From assembly GCA_964385755.1 (NCBI GenBank), contig CAYLPZ010000016.1, forward strand, positions 1-53,969: a stretch of 53,969 nucleotides of DNA. Direction: 5' to 3'. This DNA is from CAG-698 sp964385755 (GTDB lineage Bacteria; Bacillota_I; Bacilli_A; ML615J-28; CAG-698). Of the stretch, positions 36,271 through 45,136 are shown in pieces. Made by a program: the position numbers and the translations under genes. Each line of letters starts with the position of its first letter. Position 1 is the stretch's first letter. The notes under the pieces were generated by a model. It saw nothing but the letters and a program-made list of their open reading frames with translations, ran no database searches and was not told the DNA's origin.

Positions 36271-36474
36271 TTATTTAACTGAATAACCAGCTTCAGTAAT
36301 TGCTTTTTTAATTAATTCATCATTGATTTCATTATCTGACTTAACTGTTACATTTTTCTTTTTTAAATTCACTTTAGCTTCAGTAATACCTTCAACAGAC
36401 AAACAAGCATTTTCAACATGCTTAGCACAATTCATACACATCATTTTTTCTACTTTAAAAGTTTTTGTTTCCAT
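36271..36474 (-). CDS. Possible free CopZ-like copper chaperone from an internal start in copA
   Basis: AAAGGAG lies 6 bp before an in-frame ATG at 36474. Translation from it would give a 67-residue protein with one HMA domain (KMMCMNCAKHVENAC), the size of a stand-alone CopZ chaperone, which carries Cu(I) to CopA and CsoR. This is inferred from sequence only; the same residues are also the C-terminus of CopA. Confidence 0.55.
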   Translation of the reverse strand: METKTFKVEKMMCMNCAKHVENACLSVEGITEAKVNLKKKNVTVKSDNEINDELIKKAITEAGYSVK

Positions 36475-38742
36475 TTTTTTCTCCTTTTTTTCTATTTTAA
36501 ATAAATTAATTGTTAACGCATTTAGCACAACAGAAACAGAAGATATACTCATTGCTATTGCGCCGATCATAGGTTTAATTATAAAGTTTCCCTTTGTTAT
36601 ATAAAATAATATCCCAGTTGCTAATAAAACACAAATACAATTATAAAAGAAAGCCCAGAATAATCCTAGTTTAATTGTTTTTATTACTCTTTTACTTAAT
36701 TTTATAACATTTAATACATCAAGTAAATCATTGTGCAAAAGAACAATATCACTTGTTTCTAAAGCAACATCAGAACCACTGCCAATAGATATTCCTACAT
36801 CACTTGTTGCTAGGGCAATAGCATCATTAACACCATCTCCAACCATTGCAACTGCCTTATTTGTTTCATTCTTTATTTTTTCTACAATTTTAGCTTTTTC
36901 TTCAGGATATACCTCAGCATAAACTTTATCAATGCCAACTTCACTTGCTATTTCCTTTGCGCAAAGTAAACTATCTCCTGTAAGCATTACTGTTGTAATT
37001 TTTTGTTTTTTAAGACTTTCGATTGCTAATTGTGAATTTTCTTTTATTTCATCTTTTATTAATATAGCTTCTAAAAGTGTATCATTTTTAGTATATACTA
37101 AAGTAATATATCCTTTTTTTGCAAATGAAGCTATAATTTCTTTTATTTTATTATCTTTTACCAATCTATTATTTCCTATTTTATATACATCATTATTTAG
37201 TGTACATACAAGACCTTCTCCCTCAATTGCCTGATAATTATCTATTTTTACTTCTTTTGCTTTATTCTCAAAATAACTAGTTATTGCATTTGCTAAAGGG
37301 TGTTCTGACATAAGCTCCATGCTATAAAGGATATCTTCATTTACATCATCTAAATATTTTATAGTTTTAACAACCTTAGGTTTTCCTTCTGTTATTGTCC
37401 CAGTTTTATCAAATACTACTACTTCAATGCTATGTGCTTTTTCCAATACTTCCGCATTCTTAAAAAGTAAACCATTTTCTGCTCCTTTACCTGTACCTAC
37501 CATTATAGCAACTGGTGTAGCTAAGCCTAGAGCACAAGGACAAGCAATTACAATGACTGTTACCGTAAAATTAAATGCAATCTCAAAATAATTAGTAACA
37601 TATGATGGTTCATTAATTAAACAATAAGTTATATTTAATATAAAAGTTAAAGTTGCGATAATTAATATTACTGGTACAAATACTTTAGATATTGAATCCG
37701 CAAGCTTACTAATTGGTGCTTTAGAATTACTTGCTTCTTCTACTAATTTAATAATTGTTTTTATTTTAGTATTTTCAGCTTCTTTCGTTACTTTTACTTT
37801 AACGTAACCACTCATACAAATTGATGAAGCAAATACTTCATCATCAACACTTTTATAATTAGGTACTGCTTCTCCAGTAAATGATGATTCATCAAACGAT
37901 CCATTACCTTCAATAATTATTCCATCTGCTGAGACTTTTTCACCTTTTTTGATAACAATTATATCATTAATATTTAAGCTATCAGCAGATACTATTACCT
38001 CTTTTCCTTCAATTATTTTAGTAGCCATTTTAGGTGCTAAATCCAACAATTTTTCTAAAGCTTTTGTTGTTTGTTTTTTTGATTTTCCCTCTAAGAATTT
38101 ACCAATTGATACGAAAACTAAAATCATTGAGGAAGACTCAAAATACAAATTTGTAACATACATTTGTACTATACTATTATTATTTGTCTGTACACCATAT
38201 GAAATAAAAAATATTGCAACTAACCCATAAACAAATGAAACACTTGAACCAATAGCAATTAAACTATCCATGTTAGGTGATCTTTTAAATAGCATTTTAA
38301 AACCATTTATTAAATACTTTCTATTTATCATTAAAATTGGTACGACCAATAAAACTTGCATAAAGGCATATCCAACAGGATTAGCTTTTATATCAACAAA
38401 AAATGGTACAGGTAACCCCCACATTCCATTTCCCATTGATAAATACATATGAAACAAAAGAATAACAATTGAAGCAATTAGTTTCTTACCACTATTATCT
38501 TTTTCTTCTTTTATTAATTTTACCATGTTATCTTTTTTATCTATCAATTGATAACCTGCATCAAAAACTGATTTAAAGATATCTTCTTTATTACATATTT
38601 TTTCATCATATTCAATTGTCGCATTATTCATTAAAAGGTTAACATTTACTGTTTTCACTCCATTAACATTCATACAGGCTTTTTCTACATGATCCTTACA
38701 TGCGGCACAAGTCATATTCTTTACATCAAATATTTCTTTCAT
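36271..38742 (-). CDS. copA: Copper-exporting P1B ATPase CopA with C-terminal CopZ-like domain
   Basis: 823 residues. N-terminal HMA domain with CAAC (12-15), membrane helices, the E1-E2 signature TGEAVP, CPC metal site (401-403), DKTGT (catalytic D445), and GDGVNDAIAL. A second HMA domain (757-823, CMNC at 769-772) follows the last helices, a place where most CopA have none. It pumps Cu(I) out of the cytosol. The ATG shares one base with the csoR stop (TAATG), so translation is coupled. At the domain junction lie a slippery heptamer A AAA AAG and an internal Shine-Dalgarno/ATG pair; see the separate entries. Confidence 0.95.
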   Translation of the reverse strand: MKEIFDVKNMTCAACKDHVEKACMNVNGVKTVNVNLLMNNATIEYDEKICNKEDIFKSVFDAGYQLIDKKDNMVKLIKEEKDNSGKKLIASIVILLFHMYLSMGNGMWGLPVPFFVDIKANPVGYAFMQVLLVVPILMINRKYLINGFKMLFKRSPNMDSLIAIGSSVSFVYGLVAIFFISYGVQTNNNSIVQMYVTNLYFESSSMILVFVSIGKFLEGKSKKQTTKALEKLLDLAPKMATKIIEGKEVIVSADSLNINDIIVIKKGEKVSADGIIIEGNGSFDESSFTGEAVPNYKSVDDEVFASSICMSGYVKVKVTKEAENTKIKTIIKLVEEASNSKAPISKLADSISKVFVPVILIIATLTFILNITYCLINEPSYVTNYFEIAFNFTVTVIVIACPCALGLATPVAIMVGTGKGAENGLLFKNAEVLEKAHSIEVVVFDKTGTITEGKPKVVKTIKYLDDVNEDILYSMELMSEHPLANAITSYFENKAKEVKIDNYQAIEGEGLVCTLNNDVYKIGNNRLVKDNKIKEIIASFAKKGYITLVYTKNDTLLEAILIKDEIKENSQLAIESLKKQKITTVMLTGDSLLCAKEIASEVGIDKVYAEVYPEEKAKIVEKIKNETNKAVAMVGDGVNDAIALATSDVGISIGSGSDVALETSDIVLLHNDLLDVLNVIKLSKRVIKTIKLGLFWAFFYNCICVLLATGILFYITKGNFIIKPMIGAIAMSISSVSVVLNALTINLFKIEKKEKKMETKTFKVEKMMCMNCAKHVENACLSVEGITEAKVNLKKKNVTVKSDNEINDELIKKAITEAGYSVK
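36455..36492 (-). promoter_or_regulatory. Candidate -1 frameshift site in copA
   Basis: Zero-frame codons GAA AAA AAG place the heptamer A AAA AAG (36490-36484) in correct phase for -1 slippage, as in dnaX. In the -1 frame, translation would add ten residues (GEKNGNKNF near the end) and stop at TAA (36455-36457), giving CopA without the CopZ-like domain. Confidence 0.45.
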
Positions 38743-39056
38743 TATTGAAACCTTTTAAATAGCGAAGTAAGTTCATCAAGTACTTCATTATTTCCTTCCT
38801 TAATGTTTTGTAAAACGCATGTATGAATATGTTCATCTAAAATAATATTTGCTAAACTTTTAATTGAATTACAAGCAGCAGAAAGTTGAATCAAAACATC
38901 GTCGCAATAACGATCTTCTTCAATCATCTTTTTGATGCCATTTAACTGTCCGGTTATTCTATTCACTCTAGAGATTAATTGACTTTTTGAAGTTTCATCT
39001 CTTTTATTCACTTTATATTTACAACAGCATTTGTCATTATCATTTACACTAAACAC
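38742..39056 (-). CDS. csoR: Copper-sensing repressor CsoR
   Basis: 104 residues. The Cu(I) ligands are at the expected spacing: C51, H76 and C80 (25 and 4 residues apart, as in known CsoR). An extra N-terminal cluster DKCCCKY is unusual and could bind metal. It represses the operon until Cu(I) binds. The start is GTG at 39056, 7 bp after GAGG. First gene of csoR-copA-luxS-orf75. Confidence 0.92.
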   Translation of the reverse strand: MFSVNDNDKCCCKYKVNKRDETSKSQLISRVNRITGQLNGIKKMIEEDRYCDDVLIQLSAACNSIKSLANIILDEHIHTCVLQNIKEGNNEVLDELTSLFKRFQ

Positions 39057-39073
39057 AATCTCACCTCAAATTT

Positions 39074-39103
39074 ATTATATACCCTATGGGGGTATTTTGT
39101 CAA
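39074..39103 (-). promoter_or_regulatory. csoR promoter with CsoR operator in the spacer
   Basis: TTGACA (39098-39103), 18-bp spacer, TATAAT (39074-39079). ATACCC-TATGG-GGGTAT (39079-39095) fills the spacer and matches the GC-rich-centre operator of CsoR-family repressors. Confidence 0.85.
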
Positions 39104-39112
39104 TAAAATTAA

Positions 39113-39136
39113 AGCACTTAGAATTAACTAAGTGCT
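39113..39136 (-). terminator. Terminator of the flavin reductase-rubredoxin gene
   Basis: AGCACTTAG and CTAAGTGCT perfect 9-bp stem followed by TTAATTTT on the minus strand. Confidence 0.75.
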
Positions 39137-39143
39137 GTATTTA

Positions 39144-39896
39144 CTATTTCTTTTCAAACATTGAAGCATCTACGCCACAAAGTGGACAAGTAAAGTCTTG
39201 AGGTAACTCTTCACCAACATATTCATAACCACATACCTTACATACCCAAACTGTCTTGCCTTCAGTATTTGTAGTTTTTTCAACTTCTTCTTCTACTTCT
39301 GTTTTTTCAAACATTGAAGCATCTACACCACAAATAGGACAAGTAAAGTCTTGAGGTAACTCTTCACCTAAATAAACATATTTACAAATTTGACAAACCC
39401 AAGCAGTTTTACCTTTTGCGGTTACTTTCTTTTCTAATACTTCATTTTTGTGTGCTTGGTAATAACCATAAGTCATTGGTTCATCATCAGTCCATTTATC
39501 AGCCTCGATAACTTTTCCTAAGAATAATGTATGTGTATCATTTTCAATCATATCAACTTTTTCACATACTAAATATCCAATTGTTCCTTTAGCAACTGGA
39601 ACACCTTCAATCATTTCTACATTTCCATTCGCAAATTTATCATAATCTCTCATTGAATTAAATCCATAATTCTTAATAATTTCTGGATCATCATTCATTC
39701 CAAAGATTGAAATGGCAAATTTATCTTGGTTATGTAATACTTCATTTGTATAATTTCTTTTCATTACAGCAACACTGATTAATGGATTATCTCCACCACT
39801 TACTTGACATACTGCATCTACAAAACATGCAGCACCATTTGTTGATAAAACATACATTCCATGAGTTAACTTATACAAAGCTTTTTTATTTTTCAT
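39144..39896 (-). CDS. Flavin reductase with two tandem rubredoxin domains
   Basis: 250 residues. An FMN-binding flavin-reductase-like domain (about 1-150; GMYVLSTNG, NPLISVAVMKRNYT) precedes two rubredoxin domains: C168/C171/C186/C189 and C219/C222/C237/C240. Both share ELPQDFTCPxCGVDASMFEK. The single-rubredoxin form is known as high-molecular-weight rubredoxin, which passes electrons to flavodiiron proteins and other oxygen/NO-reducing enzymes in anaerobes. The second rubredoxin looks like a recent internal duplication. GGAGG precedes the ATG. This supports an anaerobic, oxygen-stressed lifestyle. Confidence 0.9.
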   Translation of the reverse strand: MKNKKALYKLTHGMYVLSTNGAACFVDAVCQVSGGDNPLISVAVMKRNYTNEVLHNQDKFAISIFGMNDDPEIIKNYGFNSMRDYDKFANGNVEMIEGVPVAKGTIGYLVCEKVDMIENDTHTLFLGKVIEADKWTDDEPMTYGYYQAHKNEVLEKKVTAKGKTAWVCQICKYVYLGEELPQDFTCPICGVDASMFEKTEVEEEVEKTTNTEGKTVWVCKVCGYEYVGEELPQDFTCPLCGVDASMFEKK

Positions 39897-39915
39897 TATA
39901 ATTCCTCCATTTATT

Positions 39916-40443
39916 CTACTTCATATTATTATAAAGCGATATTATTCTTTGTGAAAAATCTTCTATGTTTTCTACTATATAATTATACATCAAATTACCA
40001 TTTTTTAGTATATTCAAATACTCATTTTTTGATATATTTTTGTTTTCATAAGCAAATAATAATTCTTCTTCATCTAATTTAATCACTTTTCCTTGATAAA
40101 CAACAAAATCTAAAAACATATCTTCAAAAAATGGATTATCACAATCTGTATAATTACCATTTGTCATATCTATATATATTTCAATTAGTTCGCTTTTTTC
40201 ATTAAACATTGCGGTGATGAAAAAATAAGCTTTTTCAAAAGCAATTTCTAGCCATGAATAACCTTCATCTACTATTTTCACTTTATGTTCTTCGTTTGAT
40301 ACATAAAATGGTTTAGATACCTTTTTCATTTTTAAAAGACAAATCTTACCATGATAATTCTCATATGAATGCTTTTTAATAATTACTTCTTTTTCGATAA
40401 TCATATCAAAGAAGCTTCGACACATATCAGTTTTTTTAAGCAT
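39916..40443 (-). CDS. DUF402 family protein
   Basis: 175 residues containing the DUF402 core (YIDMTNGNYTDCDNPFFEDM, FLDFVVYQGKVIKLDEEEL). DUF402 includes nucleoside tri/diphosphatases (Ntdp type) that use Asp/Glu-bound Mg; the DxxN..D and DEEEL motifs fit. The precise substrate is not known. The start overlaps the end of the DUF308-like gene by 8 bp, so the genes are coupled. Confidence 0.78.
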   Translation of the reverse strand: MLKKTDMCRSFFDMIIEKEVIIKKHSYENYHGKICLLKMKKVSKPFYVSNEEHKVKIVDEGYSWLEIAFEKAYFFITAMFNEKSELIEIYIDMTNGNYTDCDNPFFEDMFLDFVVYQGKVIKLDEEELLFAYENKNISKNEYLNILKNGNLMYNYIVENIEDFSQRIISLYNNMK

Positions 40444-41038
40444 TATGATTTTCTTTTGCTTCTTTCTTTTCTTTTATAATATAATAAACAAGTGGAGCAA
40501 TAGAATTAATAGTTAATTCTAAAGAAAGTAAATAAACATGTGTCACCGCATGATGTGGTGTTGGATTAATTAGCATCAAAACAGAAAACACTAAAATTAA
40601 TATTGATTCAAACATATTAACAAACGAAAAAATATGTTCTTTCAATAGTTCTGTTATTTCTTGTAATTCAATTGTTTCACGAAGAATTGACCAAATAGCC
40701 CAAGTTACATAAACTGTTTCCGGAGTACGAATTTTTATAATTAGTAAAAAACCTAATATAAAGTCAACTACTCCCCAATAAAAACTATTGTTCTCAGTAA
40801 ATGATTTTTTTGAAATTAAATGAGTTACGACCTCTTCTACACCATACATTACCATAATTATTCCAATCAAATAATGAGCATATCCGTCCTCACCTTCACC
40901 GATTAACTGTTCAGCAAATATTCCAACTAAGATAGCTAATATTACATAAATAACTATTTTAGAAATTTTCCAAGTTATAATCTTTTTTTTCTTTTCTAGT
41001 ATTGTTTCTTTATCTAATGTTTTATGTTCTACAATCAT
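40436..41038 (-). CDS. DUF308/HdeD-like membrane protein
   Basis: 200 residues with six hydrophobic helices (about 24-45, 55-77, 84-102, 108-124, 138-158, 166-188) and short loops, like the HdeD/DUF308 family. Function is unknown. AGAGG lies 9 bp before the ATG. It lies between the PAP2 gene (10 bp) and the DUF402 gene (overlap), forming a three-gene operon. Confidence 0.7.
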   Translation of the reverse strand: MIVEHKTLDKETILEKKKKIITWKISKIVIYVILAILVGIFAEQLIGEGEDGYAHYLIGIIMVMYGVEEVVTHLISKKSFTENNSFYWGVVDFILGFLLIIKIRTPETVYVTWAIWSILRETIELQEITELLKEHIFSFVNMFESILILVFSVLMLINPTPHHAVTHVYLLSLELTINSIAPLVYYIIKEKKEAKENHNA

Positions 41039-41047
41039 ATTAATCCT

Positions 41048-42001
41048 CTAATTACTTTCTATTTTTTCACTCTTTTTCTTATTATTCGTCATTAATAAAA
41101 TTACTATTATTAAAACAATTATTGTTACTAAATATCCCCAAGCAACATCACTTAAGAAATGTGCTCCTATTACTATTCTTGCGAAAGCTACAATAAAAGT
41201 ATAAACAACACCTAAATAAAAACAAATATTTGTTTTAAGTTTTGTTGGTTTTTTAATTACAGTAGTAAAAAATGGAATAGTAAGCACACAAGCAGCACAT
41301 GAAGTATGTCCTGATGGCCAACTTTTAATGTAGTCTTTAGGTATATCTAATGTACTAGCCCACTGTGGAGTTTTAAAGAAACTAAAATTCCACCAATTTT
41401 GGTAATATGATGTACCAATTGCTTTTGTATTAAGTAAAGCATTATCCCATGCCATTGCGCGATATCTAGGTCTATAAGCAAGAAATTTTAAGAAGTAATT
41501 TATTAAAACAACGCTAACAACTAATGTTAAAATAATAATTAATCCATTTTTGATAAGAATCTTTTTATCTACATCTTTATCAATTAAATAATAAGAAGCA
41601 AAATAACTAATAGTACTTATTATAACCGCAATAAAATATCCTAAAGTATTTCCAATATACCAAGAATATCCACTTTTACCTGAAATACTTCCCTTGATAA
41701 AATATGGAAATCCAAAAAAACAAACTAAAGCAAGTATAGCACCGAAAATCTTATTTTTCTTATTTTGTGATTTAAATAGTGGAGCACAAATCATTGCTCC
41801 TCCTACACTTCCCATGCAAAAGCCAAGCACTTGACCAAACGATTCGAAAATCTTTCCAAATAATGAATCTTGATTAGAAAGATTTGTGGAGATTTCTAAA
41901 TCTAGAAATGATCCTATTATTACTAAGATTAATAAAATACTAGTAACTACAATTATAGATAATAAATTGATTTCTCCTATTTTTTTCTTGTGAATATTCA
42001 T
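41048..42001 (-). CDS. PAP2-family phosphatase, membrane-bound
   Basis: 317 residues with six or more TM helices. The PAP2 motifs are KFLAYRPRYRAM (near 170-180), SWPSGHTS (catalytic His, near 230) and RIVIGAHFLSDV (near 275). These enzymes dephosphorylate lipid phosphates such as undecaprenyl pyrophosphate or phosphatidylglycerol phosphate. AAGGAG lies 7 bp before the ATG. First gene of the three-gene operon. Confidence 0.88.
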   Translation of the reverse strand: MNIHKKKIGEINLLSIIVVTSILLILVIIGSFLDLEISTNLSNQDSLFGKIFESFGQVLGFCMGSVGGAMICAPLFKSQNKKNKIFGAILALVCFFGFPYFIKGSISGKSGYSWYIGNTLGYFIAVIISTISYFASYYLIDKDVDKKILIKNGLIIILTLVVSVVLINYFLKFLAYRPRYRAMAWDNALLNTKAIGTSYYQNWWNFSFFKTPQWASTLDIPKDYIKSWPSGHTSCAACVLTIPFFTTVIKKPTKLKTNICFYLGVVYTFIVAFARIVIGAHFLSDVAWGYLVTIIVLIIVILLMTNNKKKSEKIESN

Positions 42002-42091
42002 AAGATAACTCCTTTTTCGACACTATATTATATCATACTTTATATTTATAATAAAGATTAAAAAAATGTTAATTTTTTCCTTAAATTGCAA

Positions 42092-42114
42092 TAAAAAAAG
42101 AGTGGAAAACTCTT
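42092..42114 (-). terminator. Terminator of the DtxR-family regulator gene
   Basis: AAGAGT and ACTCTT stem followed by TTTTTTTATT on the minus strand. Confidence 0.8.
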
Positions 42115-42125
42115 ATATTCTTTTA

Positions 42126-42491
42126 TTAATCTATTTTTTCTAGATATTTTTTAATAATTGCAAACATTTCTTCAGAAATTACATGTTCAACCTTACAAGC
42201 ATTTTCTTCTGCTAAGTCTTCTTTTGCTCCCATTTTTGTAAATAATTTTGTAAGCATTAGGTGACGTTCATAGATATTTTCAGCTTTCTTCTTTCCTTCT
42301 TCTGTTAATTTAATATTACCACCATCAATTATAATTAAATCTAATTTTACTAGCTTTTGTAAAGCTATTGATACGCTAGCGCGGGAATATCCAAGTTCAT
42401 CAGCAATATCTATTGATCTAACTTGAGCACTTTTTTTATTCAAAAGTAAAATTGTTTCTAGATACATTTCTTTTGACTCTAATAGTTCCAT
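42126..42491 (-). CDS. DtxR/MntR-family metal-dependent regulator
   Basis: 121 residues. A winged HTH (VRSIDIADELGYSRASVSIA, LQKLVKLDLIII) and a dimerisation/metal domain (ERHLMLTKLFTKMGA, EENACKVEHVISEEM) as in DtxR, IdeR and MntR. Short length means no SH3-like third domain. It probably uses Fe(II) or Mn(II) as corepressor. It lies just downstream of the feo genes with its own terminator between. GTTAGTTATAACTAAC-type palindromes upstream of feoA and feoB are the best candidates for its binding sites. Confidence 0.9.
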   Translation of the reverse strand: MELLESKEMYLETILLLNKKSAQVRSIDIADELGYSRASVSIALQKLVKLDLIIIDGGNIKLTEEGKKKAENIYERHLMLTKLFTKMGAKEDLAEENACKVEHVISEEMFAIIKKYLEKID

Positions 42492-42559
42492 AAAGATACT
42501 CCATTAATATTTTTTATTATTATAATCCTTTTTCGTATATTTGTAAAGTTTTAGAAAAA

Positions 42560-42596
42560 TAAAAGAAGTCTTAAATTATCACTTAAGACTTCTTTA
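42560..42596 (-). terminator. Terminator of the feo operon
   Basis: AAGAAGTCTTAA and TTAAGACTTCTT form a perfect 12-bp stem followed by TTATTTTTC on the minus strand. Confidence 0.9.
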
Positions 42597-42603
42597 ATAA
42601 TAA

Positions 42604-42756
42604 TTATTCTTCTTTTGTAATCTTATTTTTATGACAAGTTTTACAATATGGGCATCCTACACATTTTTGACCTCTCTTTTTGCATTTTATTAAATACATT
42701 ACTACAAAAGATATTATAATTACAATTATTGATATTACAATTATTTTTTCTAACAT
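42604..42756 (-). CDS. FeoB-associated Cys-rich membrane protein
   Basis: 50 codons. One N-terminal TM helix (KIIVIISIIVIIISFVVMYL region) and a short cytosolic tail with CVGCPYCKTCHK. This matches the small proteins often encoded directly after feoB in Firmicutes, thought to assist Fe(II) transport (FeoC-like role). The ATG is 1 bp after the feoB stop, and AGGAG within feoB is 9 bp upstream. Confidence 0.85.
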   Translation of the reverse strand: MLEKIIVISIIVIIISFVVMYLIKCKKRGQKCVGCPYCKTCHKNKITKEE

Positions 42757-42757
42757 C

Positions 42758-44752
42758 TTATTCTGCTCCTAAAACATATTCTTTTTTTAGATTTTTATTC
42801 TTTTTAATAATTAGAATTGTAAGAATTAATATGAAAATTATTACTACTGCCCATCCAAGTATTAACATCCAAGAGCTATCAAATTTAAAACCTGTTAATA
42901 GTGTTCCAAAGAAATACACTAAAAACCCAACACTATATCCTACGCCAAACTGTAAACCAATTCCCGCAAACAACCATTTCTTACTCTTAATTTCAGAATT
43001 CATTGCACCGATTGCGGCAAAGCATGGCGGTGTAAATAAGTTAAACATCAGATATGCTAAAGCTGCTGCCGAAGTAATTCCAAATGTAGCAACTACTTCA
43101 TTTGCACTTCCTTCAATCATAATTAATTCATCTAAGTCAAACAAATTAGTTATTGCAAAGCACACTGCTAATGTACCAACAACATTTTCTTTAGCAATGA
43201 AGCCAGTAATTGCTGCTGCTGCGAGTTGCCATGCAACAATACCTACTATTGGTGCAAATAAATAAGCAAATGGTGTTGCAATTGTTGCGAGAATTGATGA
43301 TGACTCCATTCCTTCCTCAATTACTTTAAATTCCCAATTATAGTTCTGCATAACATGAACTACAAAGTTACAGACTAAAATAATTGTTCCTGCTTTAACA
43401 ATATAAGCCCATCCACGGTTTAACATAGATTTGAATGAACGAACAACATTAGGTACTTTATATTCTGGTAATTCAATAATAAAGAATGATTTTCTTGATT
43501 TATGACCAGTTAATAAATTAATTATTAATGCACAGATGAATATTAATAGTAGACCAACAAAATACATAATTGGCCCAACCCATGGAGAATCACCAAAGAA
43601 TGCACTAGCAAACAAAGAAATAACTGGTAACTTTGCTCCACATGGCATAAATGGTGTAAGCATTGCTGTTGCACGTCGTTCACGTTCATTTCTAATTGTT
43701 CTACAAGCCATGATACCAGGAATTGCACAGCCTGTTCCAATTACAAATGGGATAACAGATTTACCAGATAAACCTACCTTTTTAAAGATAGGATCTAATA
43801 CAACACTAACACGTGCCATATATCCACAATCTTCAAGTAAGGCAATTAGAAAATACATTACCATAACAAGTGGCAAAAATCCGATTACCGCAATAAATCC
43901 TCCGATGATTCCATCTACTAAAATAGAACTCCAAATGGAATTGCTTAGAAAACTTGCAATCCATTCTTGGAATGACTCAAGCCATCCAACAATCAAATCT
44001 GCAATCCATACACCAGGACCTACTTGTGAAATCCAGAATACTAAAAATATCACTAACATAAAAATTGGAATACCTAACCATTTATTAGTTAAAATCGCAT
44101 CTATCTTATCTTGGAAGTTATTAGTTTTTGTTAGTATTCTTCTTTTTTCAACTTTTGACACAATATTATTTACAAATGAAAATCTCTTTCGGTCTGCTGC
44201 TTCCACTTCTTTTTTGTCAGTTAAGTCAATATCTTTTTGAACATATGGAGCATTTTGTTTGATTCCAATCGCATTCACCGCCGCAGTTACTACTTCTTGT
44301 AAACCTTTTGATGAAGTTGATATTGTATTAATTACTGGACAATTTAATAAATTAGATAACAATTTTGTATCAATTATTGTTCCTTTTTTCTCATTTATAT
44401 CGCTTTTATTTAATGCTACAACAACTGGTATATTAATTTCAAGAAGCTGTGTAGTGAAGAATAAACTTCTGCTTAAATTTGTTGCATCAACTATATTAAT
44501 AATAACATCTGGATTCTTCATCTTTACATATGAACTTGTGATACTTTCTTCAGATGTAAATGGTGACATTGAATATGAACCCGGTAAATCAACAATAATT
44601 AAATCTTTTTCACTAAACACTTTCTTAATTTGATGTTCTTTTTTCTCAACAGTAACGCCAGCCCAATTACCAACTTTCTCATTTTTTCCGGTTAATGCGT
44701 TATACATTGTTGTTTTTCCACTATTTGGATTTCCTGCTAAAGCTATTCTCAT
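42758..44752 (-). CDS. feoB: Ferrous iron transporter FeoB
   Basis: 664 residues from the ATG at 44752 (AAAGGAGG just before), not the longer frame. An N-terminal GTPase domain has GNPNSGKT (7-14), DLPGSYS and NKSD; nucleoside-recognition Gate domains and about ten TM helices follow (CGAKLPVISLFA, GTGCAIPGIMACR). It imports Fe(II) across the inner membrane. The plus-strand open frames inside it are shadows. Expected partners FeoA and the Cys-rich protein are adjacent. Confidence 0.95.
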   Translation of the reverse strand: MRIALAGNPNSGKTTMYNALTGKNEKVGNWAGVTVEKKEHQIKKVFSEKDLIIVDLPGSYSMSPFTSEESITSSYVKMKNPDVIINIVDATNLSRSLFFTTQLLEINIPVVVALNKSDINEKKGTIIDTKLLSNLLNCPVINTISTSSKGLQEVVTAAVNAIGIKQNAPYVQKDIDLTDKKEVEAADRKRFSFVNNIVSKVEKRRILTKTNNFQDKIDAILTNKWLGIPIFMLVIFLVFWISQVGPGVWIADLIVGWLESFQEWIASFLSNSIWSSILVDGIIGGFIAVIGFLPLVMVMYFLIALLEDCGYMARVSVVLDPIFKKVGLSGKSVIPFVIGTGCAIPGIMACRTIRNERERRATAMLTPFMPCGAKLPVISLFASAFFGDSPWVGPIMYFVGLLLIFICALIINLLTGHKSRKSFFIIELPEYKVPNVVRSFKSMLNRGWAYIVKAGTIILVCNFVVHVMQNYNWEFKVIEEGMESSSILATIATPFAYLFAPIVGIVAWQLAAAAITGFIAKENVVGTLAVCFAITNLFDLDELIMIEGSANEVVATFGITSAAALAYLMFNLFTPPCFAAIGAMNSEIKSKKWLFAGIGLQFGVGYSVGFLVYFFGTLLTGFKFDSSWMLILGWAVVIIFILILTILIIKKNKNLKKEYVLGAE

Positions 44753-44845
44753 ATTTCCTCCTTTTAAAACTTTGTTAGTCTTGTTTAACATATATTCAAA
44801 AATATAAGACAATAAACCAATATTTATAATTTATTATCTATTTTT

Positions 44846-44861
44846 GTTAGTTATAGCTAAC
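44846..44861. promoter_or_regulatory. Candidate metal-regulator box upstream of feoB
   Basis: GTTAGTTATAGCTAAC matches the site at 45137 with one centre change. It lies between the feoA terminator and feoB. Confidence 0.65.
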
Positions 44862-44878
44862 TTATTAAGTTAAAAATA

Positions 44879-44910
44879 AGATAATGAAATGTCAGATTAA
44901 TTCATTATCT
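44879..44910 (-). terminator. Terminator of feoA
   Basis: AGATAATGAA and TTCATTATCT stem with TATTTTT on the minus strand. It overlaps the feoA stop region and would partly uncouple feoA and feoB transcription. Confidence 0.7.
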
Positions 44911-45121
44911 AAATTATAATTTTAGAAGCCAGTTCTTTGTCAATATTATATCTTGCATCCTTAATTGCTACTGTAAACCCACTACCATTATGAGCAACAA
45001 CTGTAATAACCTCACCACTATAGCATCCAAGTGTGAATAAAAAATCATTTAATTCGTTATCATCAGTTAATATTTCTTTTATTATATAATCTTTACCAAT
45101 TTCCACATTACATAAATTCAT
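44909..45121 (-). CDS. feoA: FeoA-like ferrous transport accessory protein
   Basis: 70 residues from the ATG at 45121. A single SH3-like FeoA domain (IGKDYIIKEILTDDNELNDF, LFTLGCYSGEVITVV) that interacts with FeoB. The upstream longer frame is rejected because the GGCGGTG ribosome binding site is just before 45121. Preceded by a strong promoter and a palindromic metal box; followed by a terminator and feoB. Confidence 0.88.
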   Translation of the reverse strand: MNLCNVEIGKDYIIKEILTDDNELNDFLFTLGCYSGEVITVVAHNGSGFTVAIKDARYNIDKELASKIII

Positions 45122-45136
45122 TTTTTCACCGCCTTT

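Noticed and set aside
42729..44633. Long plus-strand open frames opposite feoB
   Set aside because: No ribosome binding sites and no recognisable families; they mirror the codon pattern of feoB. The same holds for plus-strand frames in copA and the recombinase.
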